This document shows, piece after piece, positions 1 through 8,541 of a stretch of 64,000 nt of DNA; position 1 is the first letter of the stretch; each line of letters begins with the position of its first letter. The notes under the pieces were generated by a model. That model worked only from the letters and a program-made list of their open reading frames with translations. It made no database searches and was not told the origin of the DNA. Position numbers and translations under genes: made by a program. The stretch is taken from contig CAJJBF010000004.1 of NCBI GenBank assembly GCA_905182375.1, positions 62,001 to 126,000 on the forward strand, given 5' to 3'. The DNA comes from Flammeovirgaceae bacterium UBA4465 (GTDB taxonomy: Bacteria > Bacteroidota > Bacteroidia > Cytophagales > Cyclobacteriaceae).

Positions 1-1688
1 CCAAAAAGCATAAAAGAGCGGTTGAAAGAGCGATCGTCTATTTGCTCAACATTACTTATGGGATTCTGGGCAATATCAAAAAGAACTTCACTGTAAACAC
101 CTTCACTCTCAGTGAAGATATGTTCAAATCTAAACCCAGGTGTGACCGCAAATTTCTCATTAATGAAAAATATATTTTCACCAAATAATGAAAAATTAAG
201 ATTGGGAAAAGTAAAGTCCGATTGATTGGGATAGTCTGGATAACGTTCATAATTGAAATTAAAATCAGCATCAATCCCTATACTTCCGGGACCTTGTTTT
301 GCCGTATTTCGCGATTTATAAAATTTGGTTCCTAATAAAAAAACACCCGCCGTTCCTTTTAATTTGTATCTAGATAACAATCTAAGTTCGGTACCGTAAT
401 TCCGAAAAACTCCTGCAATCAAGTCCCTGTTATAAATAAAATCTCCATTTTGGTCTTTATAATCATCTTCAGCCACTGGGCTGCTATTCAAGTTGATGGG
501 ATTTCCTCTGTAGCCTAGTGAATTTCTCTCAGCGACCAAACCAAAAATCATCGCAGATAACTTCGTTTTTGAAGAAAAATTATGATTAAAATTGAGCGCG
601 GCTAAATTCCAATCTATTTCGAACCAATTTCTAGTACGATTACTGTAGATCGGATCTAAGTCAAACTGCGTATCTGTCAATCCTCCTGACTGCTGGGCCA
701 AATAATTGAGGTAGGTATACTCAAAAGATAAGCTAGTTTCCGGATTAAATTGGTAGTTCAAATAAGTGAAAGTATTATTTGAATTGTAACCCGAATTGGG
801 TCTGAATCCATCGCTCTGCTTATGATGATAATAGGTATAATAGCTTAGCTTACCTACGGTACCACTCAAACTGTTGAAAGAAGAGAAAAAATTAAAGCTC
901 CCCACGGACTGACGGGCGATAAGTTCTATTTTTTTATCAGGGACGGGTTGATGCATTTTGAAATTAATCAATCCCCCGAACTGAGTCCCATACTGTAGGG
1001 CTGCGGCTCCTCGAACTACTTGAATTTGTGACAAAGCCTCTGCAGGCGGCGTATAATAACTCTCAGGATATCCCAGTACATCTGGGCTGATGTCATATCC
1101 ATTCTGTCGGGTATTAAAATTCGCAGACCGATTAGGATCTAAACCACGTCCACCGATACTCAATTGTAATCCACCATCGCCACTTTCATATATATTGAGT
1201 CCTACAATTTGTGAATAAACTTGTCTGGCATTATTGCTTGCCTTATTTCCTACAATTTGATCGACCAAAATAACTTCATTCTTTTTACCCGCATAAATTC
1301 GGGTACCCTCAACGGTATTTAATCTACCCAAATTGAATACGCGTTGTTTTTGATCCAAAATTACTACCTCGGACAAGTCTCGACTTAATTTAACCAGTGA
1401 GATATCAATAAGGGTATCACGAGAAATTTGTATTACTTTTTCAAAGATTTGATAACCATAAGCAAAAGCTATCAACTTGTAGATTCCCTTTTCAGTGACC
1501 TCCAGTCTATACCGACCTGAAGCATCGGTCCTTTCGTTCAAATTAGTGTCTTCAATTTGTATTTCTACCGCTTCTTTGGGATTCTCTTTTTCATCATATA
1601 TGGTACCGGAAACTGTTATTTGTGACCAACTGAAATGACCCACGCAACATAAAAAAAATATCAACTTAATACGCAGAAAACTATTCAT
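1..1688 (-). CDS. TonB-dependent outer-membrane receptor, FecA-like (C-terminus beyond window)
   Basis: The reading frame is open from an ATG at 1688 to the left edge (about 562 residues seen). It begins with a signal peptide (MNSFLRIKLIFFLCCVGHFS). A carboxypeptidase-like regulatory beta-sandwich follows (about residues 23-100, with TDASGRYRLEV). Next comes a plug domain with IGGRGLDPNRSANF and QVVRGAAALQYGTQFGG (about 150-240), then aromatic-rich beta-barrel strands. Such receptors import iron chelates through the outer membrane using TonB energy. The start codon overlaps the stop of the HTTM gene by 8 bases (ATGAATAG), so it is the last seen gene of the DUF4856-imelysin-HTTM operon. That context points to iron, probably ferric citrate-like, but the substrate is inferred. 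Confidence 0.9.
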   Translation of the reverse strand, partial: MNSFLRIKLIFFLCCVGHFSWSQITVSGTIYDEKENPKEAVEIQIEDTNLNERTDASGRYRLEVTEKGIYKLIAFAYGYQIFEKVIQISRDTLIDISLVKLSRDLSEVVILDQKQRVFNLGRLNTVEGTRIYAGKKNEVILVDQIVGNKASNNARQVYSQIVGLNIYESGDGGLQLSIGGRGLDPNRSANFNTRQNGYDISPDVLGYPESYYTPPAEALSQIQVVRGAAALQYGTQFGGLINFKMHQPVPDKKIELIARQSVGSFNFFSSFNSLSGTVGKLSYYTYYHHKQSDGFRPNSGYNSNNTFTYLNYQFNPETSLSFEYTYLNYLAQQSGGLTDTQFDLDPIYSNRTRNWFEIDWNLAALNFNHNFSSKTKLSAMIFGLVAERNSLGYRGNPINLNSSPVAEDDYKDQNGDFIYNRDLIAGVFRNYGTELRLLSRYKLKGTAGVFLLGTKFYKSRNTAKQGPGSIGIDADFNFNYERYPDYPNQSDFTFPNLNFSLFGENIFFINEKFAVTPGFRFEHIFTESEGVYSEVLFDIAQNPISNVEQIDDRSFNRSFMLF

Positions 1689-3030
1689 TGAAAGGCAATA
1701 TCCATGACTTGTGTGCAAAAGACTCGTATCCTTCCGTTAAATCAAATTTGGGATCTATGTATCTGGTACTTATTCTACCATTTAAAGCTACAAAGCAATC
1801 CACAAATATGCTAAGATTTGTCATGCCCTGTTGAGAAAAATGTGCATTTAGAAATTGGGCATATTGAAGTATGAAATCTGGCTGTGTTGCCATTTGCTTC
1901 TCTTGAAAGGAAGTTAAAAAATCTTCATTATTGACATAAAACCAACTTCCAGATGCATTATCAACAATCTTAAACTGTGCGTTACCCGCCTTCTCCATAA
2001 GCATTACTCTCCAAGACCACCGGTATCCTTCCTCAGTCCAAAAAAGATTACCTGGATAAAGCATATGCCGAAAAGGTAATCCTATTTGAATTAAAAAAAA
2101 CAATACTAAAAAGCCTATTTTAAGCTTATTTATCAGTGAATCTTGAAAAAGTGAATTTTGAATTTGATAGGTTTTATGATATTTAATCCTAAACACCTGA
2201 TGCAATATATCAATGATTTTTTGATGAAATTGGTGATTAAAAAAAATTAACGCACTAAAGATCATGAGGTAAGGAAACATCCCAATAGGAAAAAGAATCG
2301 CTGTTAATAAATGAAAAAAAACAACCATCATAAACCCAAGACCTCTAGTTTTTCTGTTTAAGAGTAAAAAAGGAACAAGTAAATCATACAACGCTCCCCC
2401 CCATGCAAACAAATAAATCATCCAATCATAGCGAAATAAAAATCCAATCATTGGTAGATCGTCTTTGGTAGGCAACCAAATTTTTAGTGGCATCCCTTGC
2501 AGCAACCATTCTGGATTTAATTTAGCCAATCCTGCATATAAATAGACAATACAAAGCAACAATTTAATGACGTCGATGTTCCACTGAGGAATCTGAGGAA
2601 ATGATAGCCTAGAATTTCTGAAGGTATCCCAAGAAAAATAGTTACCGGCAGGTAAAAAAATTAATAAAAAACTTAGTACACTGACAAAATAATAATGGTT
2701 GAGATAAGTTGTTTTGTCCATCAGCTCGATATAAGTGAAGGAAAGAAAAAAAGTAATGATCGCCCATGTATACTTTAAGCCTAGGGCAACAAATAATGCA
2801 GATAAACCACAAATAAAAAATAATACATAAGTGAGATCACCCAAGGGCTTAATCCATTCAAACCCGTAATATGAGAAAAAGAAGTGAGGCTGAATATATA
2901 GCTTATCTATCCAACCCAATGCCCAAAACCTGATGATGCTGATAAACATTAAAAGGCCAAAAAAAATTCTAAAAATGGCTAGAGGTGCACTGGATGTCGT
3001 TTTTGAAAAATATGAGACCTTGATCAACAT
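1681..3030 (-). CDS. HTTM-domain integral membrane protein (vitamin K gamma-carboxylase-like)
   Basis: This 449-residue polytopic membrane protein has about eight hydrophobic segments in its first 320 residues and a soluble C-terminal region. The pattern DKTTYLNHYYFVS and the later WTEEGYRWSWRVML are typical of HTTM proteins, distant relatives of vitamin K-dependent gamma-glutamyl carboxylase. Its start ATG overlaps the imelysin stop as TAATG, and its stop overlaps the start of the TonB receptor, so translation is probably coupled. In Bacteroidota this family often sits between imelysin and a TonB receptor. Its biochemical role there is not known to me, and carboxylation of a partner is only a possibility. 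Confidence 0.8.
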   Translation of the reverse strand: MLIKVSYFSKTTSSAPLAIFRIFFGLLMFISIIRFWALGWIDKLYIQPHFFFSYYGFEWIKPLGDLTYVLFFICGLSALFVALGLKYTWAIITFFLSFTYIELMDKTTYLNHYYFVSVLSFLLIFLPAGNYFSWDTFRNSRLSFPQIPQWNIDVIKLLLCIVYLYAGLAKLNPEWLLQGMPLKIWLPTKDDLPMIGFLFRYDWMIYLFAWGGALYDLLVPFLLLNRKTRGLGFMMVVFFHLLTAILFPIGMFPYLMIFSALIFFNHQFHQKIIDILHQVFRIKYHKTYQIQNSLFQDSLINKLKIGFLVLFFLIQIGLPFRHMLYPGNLFWTEEGYRWSWRVMLMEKAGNAQFKIVDNASGSWFYVNNEDFLTSFQEKQMATQPDFILQYAQFLNAHFSQQGMTNLSIFVDCFVALNGRISTRYIDPKFDLTEGYESFAHKSWILPFNE

Positions 3031-4253
3031 TAGTCACCATCGGCGTCCACGTAATCGACTGTAATATCTAATAATTGGAGCATGTCTACTTTCATAAAAA
3101 CTACGTTTTTTTGTAAGATATCATAAGTCTCAAGCATTTTAATATTATCAATTTCCACTTGTTGGCCTAAATCCGAATTCAAATTTTCTAACTGTAAATG
3201 TATCAATCCGAATTGATTATTGATGAGTGAATCAAGGTTATTAGTCGATCCCGAAGCTTCGAGGTAATTGATCCATCCTTTAAGACTCATACCTGAATCT
3301 TCTTGACTAAAATGAACTCCATTGAAGAAATCTTGAGCTGAATTTAATGCTTTTATTAATAATTCTTTTGAAACATCTCCATGATATCTAGCTTCAACTC
3401 GATCACTTAAGGAAGAATTTGAAAATACACCTGCCGGTATTCCTACTTTTCCTGCTCGCAAAAACTTTTCATAATAATATATATAATCATTAACCATTGA
3501 GTTAACAGACTCCGTAGCAGCATTTCCGTCGCGTTCGATAAACTCATCTCGATAACTCTCTTTCCAATCTTCCAAAACAATTGAGGTTAATGAAAGCATT
3601 CTATTTACAACATCATTTAAGAAAGTCTTGTATTTCAATCCATTCGTATCATCTGTATAAAAAGCTATTATTTCTTCATCTGAATTTCCTAATCCATGTA
3701 AAAGGTAATCTAAGGCTGAAAAACCTTGCTCATCTTGCCTATTGACGGAGGTCAAATCATAGTCACCTGCCAAGAGCGTAGTTGTCATTCCCTGTGCATC
3801 TAAAGGATATACATTTATAAAATTCCTTAAAGTAATTTCTTCTGCCTTTCCTATATCAAACATATCTACAGTTTGCCATGCGAGATAAGCATTTAACCAA
3901 GATTGCTTCAAATTGATCAGGTTTTCTTGGTTCGGTATATCTGTAAATTCATTAGCTGCTAAAGAAAGTGAATCCATATTGTCTACTAAAGATTCAAAAG
4001 CAGGTATAATTATATTATCAGCCCAATTAGCAAGCATTGTAACTCTCGTAAACTCTTCTCCTGCTCCAGTATCACTGGCAGTTGTATCAACAGAATCGGA
4101 AGTATCTCCATCGATTTGATCATCAGTAGAATTATTTTGGTCTACTTGACTGGCTTCATCCAACTGAACATTATCATCTTCCGAACAGGAAAGAAAAAGA
4201 ACTGACATAAATAGAGCAGCAAAACAGCAAAGAGTTGATATATTGTTTTTCAT
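3030..4253 (-). CDS. Imelysin family (M75-like) lipoprotein
   Basis: The 407-residue protein has a lipoprotein signal ending in LFLSC (Cys about 23), then an acidic Asp/Ser/Thr-rich linker (about 25-66), then an all-alpha imelysin domain. Helical Trp-rich stretches (LNAYLAWQTVD) and ALDYLLHG, at the place of the family's Gly-x-His-x-x-Glu region, are visible. Imelysin-like proteins (EfeO, IrpA, Algp7 relatives) are periplasmic or surface iron-binding proteins rather than proven peptidases. Neighbours on both sides support iron uptake. It starts 82 bases after the DUF4856 stop, with a hairpin in between. Confidence 0.85.
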   Translation of the reverse strand: MKNNISTLCCFAALFMSVLFLSCSEDDNVQLDEASQVDQNNSTDDQIDGDTSDSVDTTASDTGAGEEFTRVTMLANWADNIIIPAFESLVDNMDSLSLAANEFTDIPNQENLINLKQSWLNAYLAWQTVDMFDIGKAEEITLRNFINVYPLDAQGMTTTLLAGDYDLTSVNRQDEQGFSALDYLLHGLGNSDEEIIAFYTDDTNGLKYKTFLNDVVNRMLSLTSIVLEDWKESYRDEFIERDGNAATESVNSMVNDYIYYYEKFLRAGKVGIPAGVFSNSSLSDRVEARYHGDVSKELLIKALNSAQDFFNGVHFSQEDSGMSLKGWINYLEASGSTNNLDSLINNQFGLIHLQLENLNSDLGQQVEIDNIKMLETYDILQKNVVFMKVDMLQLLDITVDYVDADGD

Positions 4254-4268
4254 TTTAATTTTTTATTA

Positions 4269-4300
4269 AAAGAGGACTTCTCTACTGAGAAGTCCTCTTT
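4269..4300 (-). terminator. Strong intercistronic hairpin between DUF4856 and imelysin genes
   Basis: Two perfectly complementary 14-base arms (4269-4282 and 4287-4300, left arm AAAGAGGACTTCTC) flank a four-base loop. On the minus strand the stem is followed by TAATAAAAAATT, a poor U-tract, so partial termination or mRNA stabilisation of the upstream lipoprotein message fits better than full termination. The imelysin start lies 16 bases further on. Confidence 0.6.
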
Positions 4301-4334
4301 TTCCAACAGAAAATAGTATATGTTAGTTCTGTAA

Positions 4335-5645
4335 TTAAGCATTTTCATAAGTAAAACCAAAAGCTGTTGCAATTGTTGTTGCTGCTTCTTGTAAATCAGA
4401 TTGGGTGACATCCCAAAAGCCTCGCATACCACCAGTAGTTGGATAAATTTTACTCAACATTTCCATTACTTCTTCTCTTGAAAAATACGGGGCACCTGTT
4501 TCTGGATTTAAAGTAAATTGAAGACTATAAACAAATCCGAAACCTTCTGAAAGATCATGAAAAACGCCAGCCATATCGGGGCTCGCTGCTGCTAACCCTA
4601 TTTGACCTGCTTTCAAGTAGTGTGCCGCTCTAACGCCTATTACCAAAGAAGCTGTCTTTGCGATGTGATGTGCAGCGGCATCCCGTGCCTCAAACTCTGC
4701 CTCGACAACTGCAGCTCTACCTTCTCTAAACGCACGATGCAACTCACCTGCAGTCCCGGAAAAGTCAGGATCACTATCGACCTTACCTATATATTTCAAC
4801 ATAAATATATCATTACTTCCGGGAGTAGTAACGGGATCTATACCATCCGCCGCTAATCCGTATATGTAACCATAGCCTTCATCCCAATAATGTTCCATAT
4901 TCGTATAGCTTTTCCCATCAACTTTCGTTTGTGCGGCTTGATCTGCCTCATTTGTACCACTATTAAGTTTCGCTGGTGTTAAATAACCATTTAAAACTTG
5001 ATCAGCAACTAGGGCACCAATCAGCGCTTTGTTAACAGCTTGGTTATTCTCCAATCCGTTCTGATTTACGTACCGAGTAGATCCTCCACCAGCCTCTTGA
5101 ATGTACCCTGCTAAGCCTTTTGAAGCTTCATCAGTCCACGCCGGAAATACAGAATCAACTTGATTTGTCATCCAAGCCTCTAAATCTACTCTTATCGCTG
5201 CAGCATTAGTAGCCGTTCCGTTATTTCCTGTTTTGTTCTTTACTTGCTTAGAAGATGCGTTCAGATCAGCATCACTAAAATCGCTCGCTCCTTCCTGATG
5301 ATCAAACATTGCTAACAATTTAGCTATTGTCGTTGTCTCATCTTTAAGAGCACTTACCATTTCTTTGGCCATTTTTAATCTTGTGGTTTGACCTGAATAC
5401 GACACCGTTGTGTCTCCATCACGAGTGAAGAGATATGTTGCCGGGATCGCAAAACCAATTAAAACAGTATCGGTTACTGTTACAGTATCGGTCTCTGTAA
5501 TGGTTAAAGTATCTGTTTCTGTGATAGTAACAGTATCTGTAACAATAACTTCTTCAGTTACAGTTACTGTTTCTTCCTCACAACTAAGAAGAAAAATTAG
5601 GCTTGCGATTCCGCCGTAAATAAATATATGTTTTAATAAATTCAT
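4335..5645 (-). CDS. DUF4856 lipoprotein, first gene of iron-uptake operon
   Basis: This 436-residue protein starts with a lipoprotein signal (lipobox LLSC, Cys about 22). Next is a stalk made almost only of Thr, Val, Glu and Asp (about residues 25-63, units such as TDTVTITETDTLT). The remaining ~370 residues match the DUF4856 pattern as I know it (MEHYWDEGYGYIYGL, FREGRAAVVEAEFEARDAAA). DUF4856 genes typically sit next to imelysin genes in Bacteroidota, and a surface iron- or haem-binding role is inferred. A TAAGTTTG -7 box lies 26 bases upstream of the ATG. Confidence 0.8.
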   Translation of the reverse strand: MNLLKHIFIYGGIASLIFLLSCEEETVTVTEEVIVTDTVTITETDTLTITETDTVTVTDTVLIGFAIPATYLFTRDGDTTVSYSGQTTRLKMAKEMVSALKDETTTIAKLLAMFDHQEGASDFSDADLNASSKQVKNKTGNNGTATNAAAIRVDLEAWMTNQVDSVFPAWTDEASKGLAGYIQEAGGGSTRYVNQNGLENNQAVNKALIGALVADQVLNGYLTPAKLNSGTNEADQAAQTKVDGKSYTNMEHYWDEGYGYIYGLAADGIDPVTTPGSNDIFMLKYIGKVDSDPDFSGTAGELHRAFREGRAAVVEAEFEARDAAAHHIAKTASLVIGVRAAHYLKAGQIGLAAASPDMAGVFHDLSEGFGFVYSLQFTLNPETGAPYFSREEVMEMLSKIYPTTGGMRGFWDVTQSDLQEAATTIATAFGFTYENA

Positions 5646-5671
5646 GTTATTTTTGGTTTGTAATACTATTG

Positions 5672-5679
5672 CAAACTTA
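5672..5679 (-). promoter_or_regulatory. -7 promoter element (TAAGTTTG) for the iron-uptake operon
   Basis: TAAGTTTG is an exact match to the Bacteroidota -7 consensus TAnnTTTG. It lies 26 bases upstream of the DUF4856 start. No good -33 TTTG is seen at the usual spacing. Confidence 0.45.
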
Positions 5680-5702
5680 GAAATGATGCTGTCTATTCTG
5701 AA

Positions 5703-5767
5703 TGACTATTTTTAGTCAAATTACTCACTAGTAATAGTAGCTGATACGTACACTATAACTAGTGAGT
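5703..5767. promoter_or_regulatory. Two inverted repeats upstream of the iron-uptake operon (possible operator)
   Basis: TGACTA-TTTT-TAGTCA (5703-5718) is a perfect hairpin. ACTCACTAGT (5723-5732) pairs exactly with ACTAGTGAGT (5758-5767). They lie just upstream of the predicted -7 box of the DUF4856 operon and downstream of the mce gene. They could be a repressor site, or the outer one could be a transcript end for mce. The sequence is not an obvious Fur box. Confidence 0.35.
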
Positions 5768-5795
5768 GAAGATAGGAGTAGCTATTTTAAGAAGA

Positions 5796-6206
5796 TCATT
5801 TGGTGTTATGAATTTCTTGGCAAAGCTCAATAAGTATTCCATCTGTGCCCTTTGGGTGGATAAAGGTCACCAGTTTGTTGTCAGCGCCACTTCGTGCTGG
5901 ATTATATATCATATCAAATCCTTCTGCTTCCAATCGAATGATTTCTGATTGTATGTCATCCACTTCAAAAGCAATATGATGAATACCTGTCCCATTTTTT
6001 TTTACATACTTTCCAATGGTACTTTCAGGGTTTTCAGATGCCAAAAATTCAATTTTTGTTTGTCCCACCTGAAAAAAAGAGGTGTCAACAGACTCCTGAT
6101 CCACTCCCTCCTCCTTATATGGCCCTTGATTAAATAGCTTGGTATAAAGTGCATTTACTTGCTCAATATTTTTTACTGCGATGCCTATGTGTTCTACTTT
6201 TATCAT
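5796..6206 (-). CDS. mce: Methylmalonyl-CoA epimerase
   Basis: The 136-residue glyoxalase/VOC-fold protein starts at MIKVEHIGIAV and has GTGIHHIAFEVDD and the final ILIELCQ. These hold the metal ligands His, His and Glu expected of epimerases. It interconverts the R and S forms of methylmalonyl-CoA in propionate/succinate metabolism. The reading frame extends 8 codons upstream, but homology starts at the internal Met, so 6206 is chosen. It is divergent from the IscA-like gene with 90 bases between them. Confidence 0.9.
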   Translation of the reverse strand: MIKVEHIGIAVKNIEQVNALYTKLFNQGPYKEEGVDQESVDTSFFQVGQTKIEFLASENPESTIGKYVKKNGTGIHHIAFEVDDIQSEIIRLEAEGFDMIYNPARSGADNKLVTFIHPKGTDGILIELCQEIHNTK

Positions 6207-6296
6207 CTTAATCCAAGTATTTATTCTCACAAAGAAACAAGAACTTTTCTCAGTTTTATAATTTTTAATGACAGATTATACACTAGTTTTACATAT

Positions 6297-6623
6297 ATGA
6301 TTAATGTGAGTGACAAAGCCAAAGATCAAATAAGCGTTTTACGGGCCACTGAAGGCTACAGTGAAGCGCATAACTTGCGTGTTTCAGTAAAAGGTGGTGG
6401 TTGTTCTGGTCTTATGTATGACATTGCTTTTGACGATACGGTTACAGAACAAGATGATGTTTTTGAAGATCAAGGAGTCAAAGTCATCGTCGATAGAAAA
6501 AGTCTTCTATACCTATTAGGTACCACCCTTGAGTTTTCTGATGGATTGAATGGTAAAGGTTTTCAATTTGTAAATCCCAATGCAAGCCGCACCTGCGGAT
6601 GTGGAGAAAGTTTCTCAATCTGA
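6297..6623 (+). CDS. HesB/IscA-family iron-sulfur cluster assembly protein
   Basis: The 108-residue A-type carrier has the three family cysteines: GGGCSGL in the middle and TCGCGESF at the C-terminus (CxnCGC). It receives or transfers Fe-S clusters in the cytoplasm. The open frame extends further upstream, but similarity starts at MINVSDKAKDQI, so the ATG at 6297 is used. It converges with purF, with 31 bases between the stops. It may be IscA, SufA or ErpA, and sequence alone does not decide. Confidence 0.9.
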   Translation: MINVSDKAKDQISVLRATEGYSEAHNLRVSVKGGGCSGLMYDIAFDDTVTEQDDVFEDQGVKVIVDRKSLLYLLGTTLEFSDGLNGKGFQFVNPNASRTCGCGESFSI

Positions 6624-6654
6624 GATCTTAAGATCACTTTACCATTCAGCGCTT

Positions 6655-8541
6655 TTAATAAGCCCTGACCTCTACTCCCTTCATGAAATTAATAAAGGCC
6701 GTATTTACAACGCTATTTCCTCCTTTGGTAGGATAATCACCTGTAAAGTACCAATCTCCAAGATGATCAGGACATGCTTTGTGCAGACCCTCGACCGTTT
6801 GAAAAACCACTTCAAGTACGGCTTTCATTTTTTTAGGTTTAACAATCTCTCCAATCTTTTGAGATACTTGATCATAAGAAAAAGGTGCATAGAGTTCCTT
6901 CACATAATTGACCTCGTTTACCTTATCTTTGACCGCTAAACATTTTTCTAATACGTCTTCCAATAAATATTCTTTCCCCTCATCAATGAGTAAGGCCAAT
7001 ACCGCCCTAAAGGCTACAAAATCCTTCATTTTACTCATATCAATACCATAACAATCAGGAAATCTAATCTGTGGAGCAGATGAAATGATCACAATTTTTT
7101 TAGGATTCAAGTTGTCCAGTAAGGTCAAGATACTTTTCTCGAGCGTGGTACCCCGGACAATACTATCATCAATAATAACCAATGAATCTCTATCCTTTTG
7201 GATGACTTCAAAAGTGGTATCATAGACATGGGCTACCAATTCATCCCTGTGTGAAGCATCCGCTATGAAAGTTCTTAACTTGGCATCTTTCAATACTAAT
7301 TTTTCTATTCTTGGCTTGAATGTCAATAAATCTTCCAATGAGTCCGCAGTGGGCTTATGATCGATGATGATCTCCTTCCGCTTACTTATTAAGTAATCTT
7401 CCACTCCTGACATCATGCCCAAAAATGAAATTTCGGCGGTATTGGGTATATAAGAAAAAACAGTGTTTTTTAAATCAAAATTGATCGATTTCAAGACTTG
7501 AGGAACCATCAGCCTACCTAGTTCTTTGCGCTCCCGATAAATATCTGGGTCTGTTCCCCTAGAAAAATAAATGCGCTCAAAACTACAGGCCTTTTTCTCT
7601 TGGGGCTCAAGGAACTGTTTGTGTTCATAATTGCCCTGCTTATCAATGATTAAAGCATGGCCTGGACTGACTTCCTTAATGTCATCATAATTACATTCAA
7701 ATGCTGTTTTTATGGCTGGCTTTTCTGAAGCCACTACGATCACCTCGTCATCGGCATAATAATAAGCCGGCCGTATTCCTACTGGATCTCTTGCAACGAA
7801 AGCAGCTCCGTAACCTACCATACCCGTAATGGCATATCCACCATCAAAATCTTTACAAGATCTATTCAAAACCCTTTGCAAATCTATTTTATCCTCTATC
7901 AGCTGCGTGAGATCTGCTTTACTATGTGTTTTTTTGTGTTTTCGAAAAATAAGTTCATTTTCTTCATCAAGAAAATGTCCTATTTTCTCCATAGCCGTCA
8001 CGGTATCCACTTTTTCCTTGGGGTGCTGACCCAATTCAATTAATTTTTCAAAAAGCTCATCTACATTGGTCATATTAAAATTACCTGCCACAACCAAATT
8101 ACGACTCCGCCAGTTATTTTGCCTTAGAAAGGGATGACAATTCTCAATATTGTTTTTTCCATGCGTACCATAGCGTAAATGTCCCATCCAGACTTCTCCT
8201 GAAAAAGCTACATTTTGTTTGAGCCATGCACCATCCATATATTTTTCTTCCCCCTCCCTCAGCGCTTTTTGATATTTCCTCCCAATTTTTTGAAAAAGTG
8301 TTTCGATAGGTTGAGAATCGATGGTTCTATATCGACTAATGTAGCGATAGCCAGGCTTCATATCAATCTTAATGTTAGCAACCCCTACTCCATCCTGACC
8401 TCGATTGAGCTGTTTTTGCATGAGCAAGTACATCTTGTTTACCGCATAACTTGGTGTTTTGTACTTATCTATATAATACTGTAGCGGCTTCCTCAATCTA
8501 AGAAGGACTATGCCGCATTCGTGTTTGATGGCGTCACTCAT
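6655..8541 (-). CDS. purF: Amidophosphoribosyltransferase, long Bacteroidota form
   Basis: The 628-residue enzyme makes 5-phosphoribosylamine from PRPP and glutamine, the first step of purine synthesis. The Ntn glutaminase part begins after a short propeptide (MSDAIKHE), with the nucleophile Cys9; GHLRYGTHG follows near 120. The phosphoribosyltransferase PRPP loop is VIIDDSIVRGTT (455-466). It is about 120 residues longer than enterobacterial PurF, as usual for this Bacteroidota type. Its ATG overlaps the nuoN stop (ATGA), so it is translated behind the complex I operon. Confidence 0.9.
   Translation of the reverse strand: MSDAIKHECGIVLLRLRKPLQYYIDKYKTPSYAVNKMYLLMQKQLNRGQDGVGVANIKIDMKPGYRYISRYRTIDSQPIETLFQKIGRKYQKALREGEEKYMDGAWLKQNVAFSGEVWMGHLRYGTHGKNNIENCHPFLRQNNWRSRNLVVAGNFNMTNVDELFEKLIELGQHPKEKVDTVTAMEKIGHFLDEENELIFRKHKKTHSKADLTQLIEDKIDLQRVLNRSCKDFDGGYAITGMVGYGAAFVARDPVGIRPAYYYADDEVIVVASEKPAIKTAFECNYDDIKEVSPGHALIIDKQGNYEHKQFLEPQEKKACSFERIYFSRGTDPDIYRERKELGRLMVPQVLKSINFDLKNTVFSYIPNTAEISFLGMMSGVEDYLISKRKEIIIDHKPTADSLEDLLTFKPRIEKLVLKDAKLRTFIADASHRDELVAHVYDTTFEVIQKDRDSLVIIDDSIVRGTTLEKSILTLLDNLNPKKIVIISSAPQIRFPDCYGIDMSKMKDFVAFRAVLALLIDEGKEYLLEDVLEKCLAVKDKVNEVNYVKELYAPFSYDQVSQKIGEIVKPKKMKAVLEVVFQTVEGLHKACPDHLGDWYFTGDYPTKGGNSVVNTAFINFMKGVEVRAY

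Noticed and set aside
5461-5572. Short repeats considered as a CRISPR-like or satellite array
   Set aside because: Repeats are imperfect, have no spacers and lie in a coding frame giving a Thr/Val stalk.
5410-5619. Open frame antisense to the DUF4856 stalk
   Set aside because: It mirrors the Thr/Val repeat (Val/Ser-rich product) and has no independent features.
6624-6635. Palindrome GATCTTAAGATC after the IscA-like gene
   Set aside because: There is no loop or T-run, so no terminator call is made; probably chance.
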